Below are positions 44,899-54,154 of a stretch of DNA of 64,000 nt, piece after piece. The notes beneath the pieces are model-generated. The model searched no databases and was not told the DNA's origin. It worked only from the letters and a program-made list of their open reading frames with translations. Source of the DNA: Amycolatopsis sp. A133. Its GTDB lineage: Bacteria > Actinomycetota > Actinomycetes > Mycobacteriales > Pseudonocardiaceae. Numbering within the stretch: the stretch's first letter is position 1; each line of letters starts with the position of its first letter. A program made the position numbers and the translations under genes. The stretch spans positions 310,001 through 374,000 of the forward strand of contig NZ_JAVHJU010000007.1 of the NCBI RefSeq assembly GCF_031082405.1. The letters are read 5' to 3'.

Positions 44899-47817
44899 TC
44901 AGCCGAACAGGGCGACGTGCGCGGCGAACGCCGTGGCGATCTCCGACTGGGCCCAGAATCGGTGGTAGGTGAACGTCGGCGCGGCGCCGCCGTCCAGGTA
45001 GGCCTGGACCTTCGGCCACTGCGGGTCGCTCTTGTAGAACGAACGGATCGACAGGAACGTGGAGTTCGCGTTGATCGGGTCGCCGTTGGGCATCGTGCCC
45101 GTCCAGCCCGAGGGGATGTACAACCCCTGGTCCGTACTGGCGTTGTACTTGTCGTCGAACCGGTCGTAGTCCGACCGGGTCTCCGGCACCGCGATGCCCT
45201 TGGTGTCCGCGTTCGCCGACAGAGCGGTCAGCAGCTGCTCGCCGACCGTCTTGGCCTGGGCGTTGCTCGACCCCGACGCGTAGTAGAGCAGCGTCTTCGC
45301 GAGCGAGGCCGCGACCCCGACGTCCTGGCTGAAGTTCTTCACCGTGACGTGCAGGCCGGTGTTCGAGCCGGGGCTGGTGGCGTTCCAGGTGTCCGGCGCA
45401 CCGCTCCAGGTCAGGTCGGACGGGATCTGGAAGCTCCCGCCGGCACCGACCGTGGTGTTCGCGATGGCCCACGGGACCCACTTGTCGAGGATCTTCTTCG
45501 CCCGGGCGTCACCGGTCGCCTGGTAGTACTCGGCGATCCGTTCCATGCCCCAGGTCTGGAAGCCGAACCACTGGTTGCTCGGCGGGTCGTGCCAGACCGG
45601 CTGCTGGTCGTAGAACATCCCGTAGAAGGTCGGCGTGCCCGCGGGCGGGGTGCCGTACTGGCCGTCCCAGCTGTTGGTCGCGCCGCCGGCGAGACCGCCT
45701 TCGGAGGACTGCAGCCACTGCAGGAACTCCATCTGCCGGCTGAGGCTGGTCGCCCAGTCCGTCGCGCCGGTCGCCGAAGTGACCTTCAGGCCCGGGTCGG
45801 CCGACAACGCGTAGGCGGCCAAGGGGTTCTGGTAACCCTGGTGCGCCGCGCCGTCCCCGATCCGCCACGCCCACGCGCTGGAGGAGTCCATCGAACCGCC
45901 CCAGGCGTAGTACCACGAAATCAGGTAGTGCTCGCTGTCCTTGCCGGTACCGGCCGGGCAGCTCGAGGGGCCGACGCAGTTGCCGATCTTCTTGAAGTAC
46001 TTGTCGAACAGCGAGTACCGCAGGTAGTCGCCCATCTTCGAGGCCTTCTTCAGCACGGCCGCGACGTCGGCGCTCTTGCCCTGCGCCTGCGCCCACTTCT
46101 CGGCCTGGAAGGCCACCTGCACGACGCGGGCGTCCGCGTCGGGCGCGTTGGTGTACTTCCACTGCTTCGCGTAGGACGAGTCGCCGGTGAACAGGTCGAG
46201 GTACCCGTTCTTGCCGCCGAACTTCAGGACGTCGCAGCTGGGCTGGGTGACCGTCTCCCAGACCGATTCCTGCGAGCCGCGCTGGAAGGTGTTGATGAAC
46301 GCCGGCGCGGTGTTGGTGCCGTCCTCGCAGTGCCCGAACTTGTAGATGTTGTCCACGTCGAGCAGCCAGTGCATGCCGTAGACGTCCGGCGAGCCGTAGG
46401 CCGCCTTCAGCTCCGCCGCGATCGGGTCACTGCCGACCGGCACGTTGCTCTGCAGCGGCGACGGGTAGGACTTCGGGCTCGGGTACTCCGCCGCGTACGT
46501 CGCCGGCTTGCTGGCGTTGTAGCCGGAGTTGCCCGGCTGGTCGGCCGCGGACGGGATCGCGTACGTCTCGATCGACGTCCACGCCTGGTTGAACGGCGCC
46601 CAGTCACCGGTGACCCGGCCGTAGGACGCTTCCAGCCACAGGTAGTAGCTGAACGCCTCCGACGTCGTCTCGTGCCCGTGGTCGGGCGCTTCGACGATCA
46701 GCGTCTCGATCGAGTGGTAGGGCACCAGGATGTTCCCGAACTTGCGGAAGTAGCCGTTGTTCGGGTCCTTGATCTTGTTGTACTGCGTGAGGAACGCGAG
46801 CTGGTAGTCCGAAGTGGACGACGAGATCTCGTTGACCGCCACGGTGGCCGCGGTGTAGCCGCTGCTGCTCGCGGTGAAGGTCGCACTGCCCAGCGCTCCC
46901 CCGTTGTCGGCGCTGGTGACCGTGACGTTCTGCGGAACGTTCCAGTTCGCCGCCGTGAACGTCAGGCTCGCCGGGCTCGCCGTGAGGTCGGTGCTCCCGG
47001 CCGTCCGCGCGAGGGCGACGGTGACCGGGGCCGTGGGGGCACCGGCGAGGGTGACGGCGAACGTCGTCGTGCCGCCCTGCTTGACCTGCGCTGTCGCCGG
47101 GGTGGCGACGATCGTCGGCCCGGAGAGGACCTTCGCGCTGACCGGGCTGGACGTCGTGCTCGCGCCCTTGTCGTCGAAGGCCTTGGCGGTGATCGAGTAC
47201 GTCCCGGCCGGGACGTTGCCCCAGCTGCCTTCGAAGGGCGCGGCCGTGTCGGTCGCCAGCAGCGTGTCGCCGGCGTAGAACTCGACCTTGCTCACCGTGC
47301 CGTCGCTGTCGGCGGCCGTCGCGGCCAGGGGGATCGTCGCCGGGGCGTAGTAGGACCCGGTCGAGGTCGGCGAGGTCAGGGTGACCGTGGGCGCCTTGTT
47401 CGCGCCGGTGCACGCCGTGCCGTTGACGGAGAAGTCGGTGGGCGGCCGGTTGGCCGAGCCCTTGGTGCCGTTGAACCCGAACGACGTGCTCGCCCCGGTG
47501 CCGAGGTGGCCGTTGTAGGACAGGTTCGTCGCGGTGACCGCGGAGCCGGACTGGGCGAAGGTGGCGCTCCAGCCCTGCTGGACCTTCTGGCCGTCGAGGA
47601 ACGTCCAGCCGACCTTCCAGCTGTCGAACGCCGCTCCGTCGTTGCGCAGCGAGACGCTGGCGGTGAACCCGGTGTCCCAGTCGTTGGTGGTGTAGGTGAC
47701 CGAACAGGCGATGTCGGCGCCGAGCGCCGGGGGTGGGGCGACCACCGCGCCCGTGACCGCCAGCACGGCCGAGGCCAGTGCCAGCGCACGCACGCGCTTT
47801 CGAGGAGAGGAACGCAT
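44899..47817 (-). CDS. Secreted GH48 reducing-end cellobiohydrolase with N-terminal CBM2 and Ig-like domains
   Basis: The 972-residue protein has a signal peptide (to about residue 34), a CBM2 (about 35-135, IACSVTYTTNDWDTGFTASV to NGTACTG), an Ig-like domain (about 142-235, TVSKVEFYAGDTLLATDT) and a second beta domain (about 236-330, Calx-beta-like). The GH48 catalytic domain follows (about 340-972). The GH48 acid motif HGHETTSEAFSYYLWLEASYG is intact, as are the HWLLDVDNIYKFG and SWYYAWGGSMD blocks. It releases cellobiose processively from reducing ends. A CebR-like box lies upstream at 47856-47869. ATG 47815-47817 has AAGGAG. Confidence 0.94.
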   Translation of the reverse strand: MRSSPRKRVRALALASAVLAVTGAVVAPPPALGADIACSVTYTTNDWDTGFTASVSLRNDGAAFDSWKVGWTFLDGQKVQQGWSATFAQSGSAVTATNLSYNGHLGTGASTSFGFNGTKGSANRPPTDFSVNGTACTGANKAPTVTLTSPTSTGSYYAPATIPLAATAADSDGTVSKVEFYAGDTLLATDTAAPFEGSWGNVPAGTYSITAKAFDDKGASTTSSPVSAKVLSGPTIVATPATAQVKQGGTTTFAVTLAGAPTAPVTVALARTAGSTDLTASPASLTFTAANWNVPQNVTVTSADNGGALGSATFTASSSGYTAATVAVNEISSSTSDYQLAFLTQYNKIKDPNNGYFRKFGNILVPYHSIETLIVEAPDHGHETTSEAFSYYLWLEASYGRVTGDWAPFNQAWTSIETYAIPSAADQPGNSGYNASKPATYAAEYPSPKSYPSPLQSNVPVGSDPIAAELKAAYGSPDVYGMHWLLDVDNIYKFGHCEDGTNTAPAFINTFQRGSQESVWETVTQPSCDVLKFGGKNGYLDLFTGDSSYAKQWKYTNAPDADARVVQVAFQAEKWAQAQGKSADVAAVLKKASKMGDYLRYSLFDKYFKKIGNCVGPSSCPAGTGKDSEHYLISWYYAWGGSMDSSSAWAWRIGDGAAHQGYQNPLAAYALSADPGLKVTSATGATDWATSLSRQMEFLQWLQSSEGGLAGGATNSWDGQYGTPPAGTPTFYGMFYDQQPVWHDPPSNQWFGFQTWGMERIAEYYQATGDARAKKILDKWVPWAIANTTVGAGGSFQIPSDLTWSGAPDTWNATSPGSNTGLHVTVKNFSQDVGVAASLAKTLLYYASGSSNAQAKTVGEQLLTALSANADTKGIAVPETRSDYDRFDDKYNASTDQGLYIPSGWTGTMPNGDPINANSTFLSIRSFYKSDPQWPKVQAYLDGGAAPTFTYHRFWAQSEIATAFAAHVALFG

Positions 47818-47855
47818 GGCTGCGGAACTCCTTTGTCCGTAGGGAGCCAGCGATC

Positions 47856-47869
47856 TGGGAGCGCTTCCA
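47856..47869. promoter_or_regulatory. CebR-like operator
   Basis: TGGGAGCGCTTCCA matches the CebR consensus at 13 of 14 positions, 38 bases before the GH48 start. Confidence 0.78.
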
Positions 47870-48044
47870 GGCGCAGACGGTAGCCAGCCGGAAACCTGGA
47901 TGTAAAGAATCGAGTCAGAAGGACACCGCAGCCACAGGTGTCACACCAGCGCGCCCGGCGAACACCGGCTCACTGAACACTCCTGAACAGACCCACCCGA
48001 TAGTGGGATCATCACCCGTTTGGCTCAGCGAAGTGGTGACACGG

Positions 48045-48058
48045 CGTTTCGTGAAACG
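48045..48058. promoter_or_regulatory. CGTTTC/GAAACG palindrome in intergenic region
   Basis: CGTTTC and GAAACG are separated by GT, in the 412-base gap (47818-48229) between the GH48 and cebR-like genes. LacI-family proteins often bind such sites, but the role is unknown. Near the cebR stop, GTGTCCG (48186-48192) and CGGACAC (48216-48222) could form a terminator, and ACACGCGTGT motifs repeat around 48180-48210. No gene is seen in the gap. Confidence 0.35.
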
Positions 48059-48229
48059 TTATTTAGCGCCAAACGTGTACACCTGGGCGGTTGGGCTCCC
48101 ACCGAGCGGGCAACGCCGGCCGGCCGAGCACACACGGAGTTCACCGGGCCGGAGACGCCGGCAGGCACCCACGCGGACGCCACGCGTGTCCGGATGGACG
48201 ACACGCGTGTTCGGCCGGACACCGTGACC

Positions 48230-49288
48230 TCAGCTCGAGGCGCGGACCGCCAGGGAGACCGGGAGGATGTGCTGGCGCGGTTTGAGGTTCTGGTCGTCGA
48301 GCAGCCGCATCAGGGTCTCGACCATCGCGTGGACCTGCTCGCGGGGGTCCTGGTGCACCGACGTCAGGGGCGGGTCCATGGCCGGGGCCAGTGTCGCGTT
48401 GTCGTCGAAGCTGACCACCGCGACGTCGTCCGGGATGCGGTGGCCGGCCGCATCCAGCGTCCGCAGCGCGCCCACCGCCATCATGTCGCTGGCGACGAAC
48501 ACCGCGTCGATGTCCGGGTGCCTGGCCAGCAGCGCGGACATCGCGTTCGCGCCGCCCGAGAGCGTGAAGTCGGCCTCTTCGGCCAGGTCGGCGGGGTCGA
48601 GCCCGGCGTCGAGGAGGGTCTTGCGCCAGCCGGCGAGGCGGTCGATCGGGGCGCTCTGGTCCTGCGGGCCCGCGATGGTGGCGATCCGCCGCCGCCCGGC
48701 CGCGACCAGGTGCTCGACCGCCAGCCGGGCGCCGCCCTCGTTGTCGAAGTCGACGACGTGCACGCCGCGGCGGATGCCGGCCGCCTGCCCGCCGAACACG
48801 ACCGGGATGCGCAGCAGCCGCAGCGCCTTGGGCAGCGGGTCGGCCCGGTGCGGCGCGAACACCAGCGCACCGTCGACGTGGCCGCCCTCGAGGAACCGGA
48901 CCGTCCGGCTCAGGTCCTCCCGGATGTCGCTGAAGATGAGCACCATCTGGCGGCCGACGTCGGCGAGCTCCCGGTAGCCGGCCCGCATGACGGCGGCCCG
49001 GTACGGGTCGTCGAGCAGCCGGGACTCCGGCTCCGACAGCACCACCGCGATCGCGCCGGTCCGGCGCGTGACCAGCGACCGCGCCGCCTGGTTCGGGGAA
49101 TAGCCCAGGTCACGGGCAGCGGACAGCACCTTCTCGCGCGCCGCCGCGCTGACGTACGCGTCGTCGTTCAACGCGCGTGACGCCGTCGACCGCGACACAC
49201 CGGCGAACGCCGCGACGTCCTCCAGTGTCGGCCGTTCTTCATCCCCTGCTCGAGGCCCCACGGCACCGCCCTCGCTCACCACAACCAC
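48230..49288 (-). CDS. cebR: CebR-type LacI repressor of cellulose utilisation
   Basis: The 352-residue protein has the LacI helix-turn-helix RPTLEDVAAFAGVSRSTASRALNDD and hinge YSPNQAARSLVTRRTGAIAVV, then a sensor domain closely like Streptomyces CebR (LSEPESRLLDDPYRAAVMRAG, PPLTSVHQDPREQVHAMVETL). CebR represses cellulase and cebEFG-bglC genes until cellobiose binds. It diverges from cebE, and a perfect CebR box lies between them. The start is ambiguous among GTG codons at 49288, 49282 and 49279. The gene symbol rests on family resemblance and context. Confidence 0.85.
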   Translation of the reverse strand: MVVVSEGGAVGPRAGDEERPTLEDVAAFAGVSRSTASRALNDDAYVSAAAREKVLSAARDLGYSPNQAARSLVTRRTGAIAVVLSEPESRLLDDPYRAAVMRAGYRELADVGRQMVLIFSDIREDLSRTVRFLEGGHVDGALVFAPHRADPLPKALRLLRIPVVFGGQAAGIRRGVHVVDFDNEGGARLAVEHLVAAGRRRIATIAGPQDQSAPIDRLAGWRKTLLDAGLDPADLAEEADFTLSGGANAMSALLARHPDIDAVFVASDMMAVGALRTLDAAGHRIPDDVAVVSFDDNATLAPAMDPPLTSVHQDPREQVHAMVETLMRLLDDQNLKPRQHILPVSLAVRASS

Positions 49289-49327
49289 CCGGACCTGGAC
49301 AGCTTAACGGTCACGCAGGGCGATGTC

Positions 49328-49341
49328 CGGGAGCGCTCCTC
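49328..49341. promoter_or_regulatory. Weaker CebR-like site near cebR start
   Basis: CGGGAGCGCTCCTC keeps the core and most of the CebR consensus. It is 40 bases from the cebR start and may serve autoregulation. Confidence 0.45.
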
Positions 49342-49405
49342 GCAGGAAACACTCCGGTTACGACCCCTTGACACCGGTGGAGGGCCCCAGCAGACTCTGC
49401 CACAC

Positions 49406-49421
49406 CTGGGAGCGCTCCCAG
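49406..49421. promoter_or_regulatory. Perfect CebR box before cebE
   Basis: CTGGGAGCGCTCCCAG is a perfect 16-bp palindrome containing the exact 14-bp CebR consensus. It lies 54 bases before the chosen cebE start. A second, poorer site (TGAGAGCGCTCATT, 49437-49450) follows, so two operators may control the operon. Confidence 0.88.
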
Positions 49422-49474
49422 ATCGGCTCCCAGCAGTGAGAGCGCTCATTCCCGTCAACAAGGTGGTTGGACAC

Positions 49475-50779
49475 GTGAGAACGATCCGGAACGGCCTGGT
49501 CCTGGCACTGGGCATCACGATGACGGCGCTCGGCGCCACGGCCTGCAGCGGGGGCGGTGAACAGCAGCCTCCGGCCGCGGCGAACCCGAACGAGCACGTC
49601 GACCTGACGCTGGCGACGTTCACCGAGTTCGGCTACGAGGCCCTCATCCCGGAGTACGAGCGGCTGCACCCCAACATCAAGATCACCCACCGCAAGACCG
49701 GCCAGGGCGGCCCGTACCACGAGGACCTCGTCACCAAGCTGGCCGCCGGCTCGGGCCTCGCCGACGTGACGGCGCTCGAAGAGGGTCACCTGTCCGACTT
49801 CCTCAGCAAGGGCTCGAAGTTCAACGACCTCAGCAAGATCGGGCCGGCCGACGCCTCCCCCGACCGCTGGCTGAACTGGAAGTACGACGCCGCCAAGACC
49901 AAGGACGGCAAGCTCATCGGCTACGGCACCGACATCGGCCCGCTCGCCATGTGCTACCGCAAGGACATGTTCAAGGCCGCCGGCCTGCCGGAGGACCCCG
50001 AAGCGGTCAAGCCGCTGTTCGCCACCTGGGACAGCTACTTCGCCGCCGGTGCGGACTTCGTGAAGAAGTCGGGCGGCAAGGCCTGGTTCGACTCGGCCGC
50101 GCAGAACTTCAACGCCATGGTCAACCAGCTCCCCGAGGGCTACGTCAACACCGACGACAAGCTCGCCGTCGAGAACAACCAGGGCATCAAGGACGCCTGG
50201 GCCAAGGTCACCGACGCGGTCGCCAAGGGCGAGTCGGCCAAGCTCACCGCGTTCAGCAACGAGTGGAACACCGGCTTCAAGCAGGGCGCGTTCGCCACGA
50301 AGGTGTGCCCGGCCTGGATGCTCGGCGTGATCAAGGAGCAGGCGGGCCCGGAGAACGCCGGCAAGTGGGCGGTCACCGCGGCCTTCCCCGGCGGCGGCGG
50401 CAACTGGGGCGGCTCGTACCTGACCGTGCCGACGCAGTCGAAGCACCCGAAGGAGGCCGCCGAGCTCGCGGCCTGGCTGACCGCCCCGGAGCAGCAGATC
50501 AAGGCGTTCCAGGCCAAGGGCACCTTCCCGAGCCAGGTCAAGGCCCTCTCGGACCCGGCGCTGCTGAGCAAGACCGACGACTACTTCGGCGGCACCAAGG
50601 TCGGCGAGCTGTTCGCCGAGCAGGCCAAGAAGGTCCAGAAGCCGCAGTACAAGGGCCCGGGCGACGGCCAGATCCAGGAAAACGCGTCCAGCCCGGCCCT
50701 GCAGGCGGTCGAACAGGGCAAGCCGGCGGCGGACGGCTGGAACCAGATGGTCGAAGCCGCGAAGAAGATCACGCGCTGA
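49475..50779 (+). CDS. cebE: Cellobiose/cellotriose-binding lipoprotein CebE
   Basis: The 434-residue protein begins VRTIRNGLVLALGITMTALG with a lipobox ending ATAC, so it is lipid-anchored. The SBP_bac_1 fold contains ATFTEFGYEALIPEYERLHP, LADVTALEEGHLSDFL and GGNWGGSYLTVPTQ. GTG 49475 gives the best signal peptide; GTG 49436 lies inside the second operator and is unlikely. It is the first gene of the cebEFG-bglC operon, which has the same order as in Streptomyces. A paralogue lies at 41207. Confidence 0.9.
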   Translation: MRTIRNGLVLALGITMTALGATACSGGGEQQPPAAANPNEHVDLTLATFTEFGYEALIPEYERLHPNIKITHRKTGQGGPYHEDLVTKLAAGSGLADVTALEEGHLSDFLSKGSKFNDLSKIGPADASPDRWLNWKYDAAKTKDGKLIGYGTDIGPLAMCYRKDMFKAAGLPEDPEAVKPLFATWDSYFAAGADFVKKSGGKAWFDSAAQNFNAMVNQLPEGYVNTDDKLAVENNQGIKDAWAKVTDAVAKGESAKLTAFSNEWNTGFKQGAFATKVCPAWMLGVIKEQAGPENAGKWAVTAAFPGGGGNWGGSYLTVPTQSKHPKEAAELAAWLTAPEQQIKAFQAKGTFPSQVKALSDPALLSKTDDYFGGTKVGELFAEQAKKVQKPQYKGPGDGQIQENASSPALQAVEQGKPAADGWNQMVEAAKKITR

Positions 50780-50783
50780 GCCG

Positions 50784-51773
50784 ATGACCGTCCTCGACAA
50801 GGTCGCGCCAGAAGGGAGTAAGGCCGGGGAGCGCGTGTCTCCCCGGCCCACCTTCCGTCACCGGTTGAGCCGGTGGGACGTCAAGGTCTCGCCGTACCTC
50901 TACATCGCGCCGTTCTTCATCCTCTTCGCGATCGTCGGGCTGTTCCCGCTGCTCTACACCGCGTACGTCTCGCTGTTCAAGTGGGAAGCCGGTTCCGACG
51001 ACCCCGACTTCATCGGCCTCGACAACTTCAAGGAGCTCTTCGCCGACGCGCAGTTCTGGAACGCGCTGACGAACACGATCAGCATCTTCCTGCTTTCCAG
51101 CATCCCGCAGCTCGTCATCGCGATGCTGCTGGCGGCGCTGCTGGGCGCCCGGCTGCGCGGCGCCACGGGCTGGCGGGTCGGCATCCTGCTGCCGTACGCG
51201 GCCAGCCTCGTCGCCATCGGCATCATCTTCGCCAACCTCTTCGGGCCGAAGTACGGGCTGATCAACGGCGTGCTGCAGACCATCGGGCTGGACCCGGTCG
51301 ACTGGCAGGCCAGCCGGTTCGGCAGCCACGTCGCGATCGCGATCATGGTGAACTGGCGCTGGACCGGCTACAACGCCCTGATCGTGCTGGCGGCCATGCA
51401 GGCCATCCCCAGGGAACTGCACGAGGCGGCCTTGATCGACGGCGCGGGCACGTGGCGCCGCTTCTTCAACGTCACGCTGCCGCTGCTCAAGCCGACGCTG
51501 ATCTTCGTCACCATCACCTCGACGATCGGCGGCCTGCAGATCTTCACCGAGCCGAAGCTGTTCGACGCCATGCCCGGGTCGAACAACGGCGGATCCACCA
51601 ACCAGTTCCAGACCGTGACGCTCTACCTCTACCAGTCGGCGTTCCAGAACGCCGATCTCGGCTACGCCTCGGCGATCGCCTGGGTGCTGTTCCTGATCAT
51701 CGTGCTCATCGCGCTGGTGAACTTCTTCCTCACCGGCCGGATCGCCCGTACCCCGGCGGTGAAGACAAAATGA
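50784..51773 (+). CDS. cebF: Cellobiose ABC transporter permease CebF
   Basis: A 329-residue MalF-type permease with a 35-residue cytosolic N-terminus, six membrane segments and the coupling loop IPRELHEAALIDGAGTWRRFFNVTLP (EAA motif). It begins four bases after the cebE stop. It pairs with CebG. No ATPase gene is in the operon; Streptomyces CebEFG uses the shared MsiK ATPase, and the same is expected here. Confidence 0.92.
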   Translation: MTVLDKVAPEGSKAGERVSPRPTFRHRLSRWDVKVSPYLYIAPFFILFAIVGLFPLLYTAYVSLFKWEAGSDDPDFIGLDNFKELFADAQFWNALTNTISIFLLSSIPQLVIAMLLAALLGARLRGATGWRVGILLPYAASLVAIGIIFANLFGPKYGLINGVLQTIGLDPVDWQASRFGSHVAIAIMVNWRWTGYNALIVLAAMQAIPRELHEAALIDGAGTWRRFFNVTLPLLKPTLIFVTITSTIGGLQIFTEPKLFDAMPGSNNGGSTNQFQTVTLYLYQSAFQNADLGYASAIAWVLFLIIVLIALVNFFLTGRIARTPAVKTK

Positions 51774-52657
51774 CGACACTCCAGAGTGACCTCCGAGGCA
51801 GTGACCTCCGAAAACCGGGACTTCGGCAGAAGGTCGCGACGCTCGGCAAGCCACGCAAGGCGACCTACGTCGTGCTGGCGATCTTCGTGCTCGGTTCGCT
51901 GTTCCCGTTCTACTGGTCGTTCCTGGTGGCCAGCCGCGACAACGGGATGCTCACCGAGCGCATCCCGCCGTTCGTGCCCGGCGGCAACTTCTTCGCCAAC
52001 GCCGCGCGGGTGTTCGACACCGTGCCGTTCTGGAAGGCGCTGGCCAACAGCGTCATCGTGTCCGGCACGGTGACGCTGACGACGGTGCTGTTCTCGTCGC
52101 TGGCCGGGTTCGCCTTCGCGAAACTGCGGTTCCGGGGACGCGACAAGCTGTTCGTGTTCATCGTCGTCACGCTCGCGGTGCCCACCCAGCTCGGCATCAT
52201 CCCGCTGTTCATCGCGATGTCGGAACTGGGCTGGTCGGGGAGCCTGACCGCGGTGATCGTGCCCAACCTGGTCACCGCGTTCGGCGTGTTCTGGATGCGG
52301 CAGTACACGCTCGACGCGCTGCCGTACGAGCTGATCGAGGCCGCGCGCGTCGACGGCTGCAGCATGATCCGGATCTTCTGGAACATCTGCATGCCCGCGG
52401 TGCGCCCGGCCGCGGCGATCCTCGCGATGTTCACGTTCATGATGTCGTGGAACGACTTCCTGTGGCCGCTCGTCGTGCTGGACGCCGGCAACCCCACCGT
52501 CCAGGTGGCCCTGGAAAAGCTGCAGAGCGGCTACTACGTCGACTATTCGCTCGTCCTGGCCGGCACGACCCTGGCCACCATTCCCATCCTCATCGTCTTC
52601 GTCCTCCTCGGCCGCCAGATCGTGGCCGGGATCATGCAAGGTGCCGTGAAAGGGTGA
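51770..52657 (+). CDS. cebG: Cellobiose ABC transporter permease CebG
   Basis: A 295-residue MalG-type permease. Six hydrophobic segments and the EAA loop LPYELIEAARVDGCSMIRIFWNICMP are clear, as is the conserved MMSWNDFLWPLVV block near the C-terminus. ATG 51770 overlaps the cebF stop (ATGA). The open frame upstream of it is a shadow of cebF. It forms the channel with CebF. Confidence 0.92.
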   Translation: MTTLQSDLRGSDLRKPGLRQKVATLGKPRKATYVVLAIFVLGSLFPFYWSFLVASRDNGMLTERIPPFVPGGNFFANAARVFDTVPFWKALANSVIVSGTVTLTTVLFSSLAGFAFAKLRFRGRDKLFVFIVVTLAVPTQLGIIPLFIAMSELGWSGSLTAVIVPNLVTAFGVFWMRQYTLDALPYELIEAARVDGCSMIRIFWNICMPAVRPAAAILAMFTFMMSWNDFLWPLVVLDAGNPTVQVALEKLQSGYYVDYSLVLAGTTLATIPILIVFVLLGRQIVAGIMQGAVKG

Positions 52658-52659
52658 AC

Positions 52660-54066
52660 ATGTCCGTACATCCCGACAGCGTTCGGGCGGAGACCGCGTT
52701 GATGTTCCCGCCTGGCTTCGTCTGGGGCGCCGCCACCGCGGCGTTCCAGGTGGAAGGAGCCACGACGGCCGACGGGCGCACCGACTCGGTCTGGGACGTC
52801 TTCGCCCGCCGCCCGGGTGCGGTCCGGGGCGGCGACAACGGCGAACCGGCGGCCGACCACTACCGCCGGTACTCCGAGGACGTCGGCCTCATGCGCCGGC
52901 TCAACCTCGGCGCCTACCGCTTCTCGCTGGCCTGGCCGCGGGTCCGGCCGGACGGCGGCGGGGTGAACACCGCCGGGCTGGCCTTCTACGACCGGCTGGT
53001 CGACTGCCTGCTCGAGTCCGGGATCCAGCCGTGGGCGACGCTCTACCACTGGGACCTCCCGCAGGCGCTGGAGGAACAGGGCGGCTGGACGAACCGGGAC
53101 ACCGCGTACCGCTTCGCCGAATACACCGAGACCGTGCTCGCGCGGCTCGGCGACCGCGTCACCAGCTGGTCCACGCTCAACGAACCGTGGTGCGCGGCGA
53201 TGCTCGGCTACGCGGGCGGCATCCACGCCCCCGGCCGCAACGACCACCCCGCGGCCGTCGCCGCCACGCACCACCTGCTGCTGGGCCACGGCCTCGCCAT
53301 GGACATCATCCGGCGGCACGCCCCGGGCACCCCGGCCGGCATCACGCTCAACCTGTACCCGGTCGCCCCGCACGACCCGGCGAACGTCGCCGACGTCGCC
53401 GCGGCCCGGCGGATCGACGGCCTGCAGAACCGGCTGTTCCTCGACCCGGTGCTGCGCGGCGGCTACCCGGACGACCTGGTCGCCGACCTCGAGCCGTTCG
53501 GGCTCGGCTCGGTCGTGCGCGACGAAGACGCCGCGGTCATCGCCGCGCACATCGACTGGCTGGGCGTGAACTACTACCGCGACTACCGCGTCGCGGGCCG
53601 CCCGGTGCCCGGCAGCGAGCCGGCGGGCCCGGAGTGGGTCGGCGCCGCCGACGTGCACTTCGTCCCGGACCCGGCAGCGCCCCGCACCGACTCCGGCTGG
53701 GAGGTCCAGCCGGCCGGGCTGACCGAGTCGCTGCTGCAGGTGCACCGCGGCTACCGGCAGGTGCCGCTGTACATCACCGAGAACGGCGCGGCCTACCCCG
53801 ACGTCGTCTCCGACGGCGGTGACATCGTCGACACCGACCGCGTCGCGTTCCTCGACTCCCACCTGCGGGCGGCGCACGACGCCATCGAGGCGGGCGTCGA
53901 CCTGCGCGGGTACTTCTACTGGTCGCTGCTGGACAACTTCGAGTGGGCCGAGGGGTACGCGAAGCGGTTCGGCCTGGTCCACGTCGACTACGCGACCCAG
54001 CAGCGCACGCCGAAGCAGAGCGCCCACTGGTACTCCCGGGTGATCGGCCTCAACGGGCTCGGCTGA
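52660..54066 (+). CDS. bglC: GH1 beta-glucosidase BglC of the ceb operon
   Basis: The 468-residue cytoplasmic enzyme has [15 protein letters not shown] at the N-terminus, acid/base Glu in STLNEPWCA (about 177), nucleophile Glu in YITENGAAY (about 370) and the [23 protein letters not shown] block. It splits imported cellobiose into glucose. It begins two bases after the cebG stop and ends at the hairpin 54073-54110. It is distinct from the GH1 enzyme at 12460, and the pair may differ in substrate or inducer, as duplicated beta-glucosidases do in Streptomyces. Confidence 0.93.
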   Translation: MSVHPDSVRAETALMFPPGFVWGAATAAFQVEGATTADGRTDSVWDVFARRPGAVRGGDNGEPAADHYRRYSEDVGLMRRLNLGAYRFSLAWPRVRPDGGGVNTAGLAFYDRLVDCLLESGIQPWATLYHWDLPQALEEQGGWTNRDTAYRFAEYTETVLARLGDRVTSWSTLNEPWCAAMLGYAGGIHAPGRNDHPAAVAATHHLLLGHGLAMDIIRRHAPGTPAGITLNLYPVAPHDPANVADVAAARRIDGLQNRLFLDPVLRGGYPDDLVADLEPFGLGSVVRDEDAAVIAAHIDWLGVNYYRDYRVAGRPVPGSEPAGPEWVGAADVHFVPDPAAPRTDSGWEVQPAGLTESLLQVHRGYRQVPLYITENGAAYPDVVSDGGDIVDTDRVAFLDSHLRAAHDAIEAGVDLRGYFYWSLLDNFEWAEGYAKRFGLVHVDYATQQRTPKQSAHWYSRVIGLNGLG

Positions 54067-54072
54067 GCGGGG

Positions 54073-54110
54073 GTCCGTGAAGGCCACCGGCGCGGGTGGC
54101 CTTCACGGAC
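54073..54110. terminator. Terminator of the cebEFG-bglC operon
   Basis: GTCCGTGAAGGCCACC (54073-54088) pairs perfectly with 54095-54110 over a 6-nt loop, six bases after the bglC stop. Confidence 0.82.
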
Positions 54111-54154
54111 GCCGGGGGGTGCGTTCGGCGAAGCGCGTTGCCAGACTGGGCGGT

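Noticed and set aside
44686..47883. Open frame of over 1000 codons opposite the GH48 gene
   Set aside because: It is an Arg/Val-rich antisense shadow produced by the codon bias of the GH48 gene, which has clear domains.
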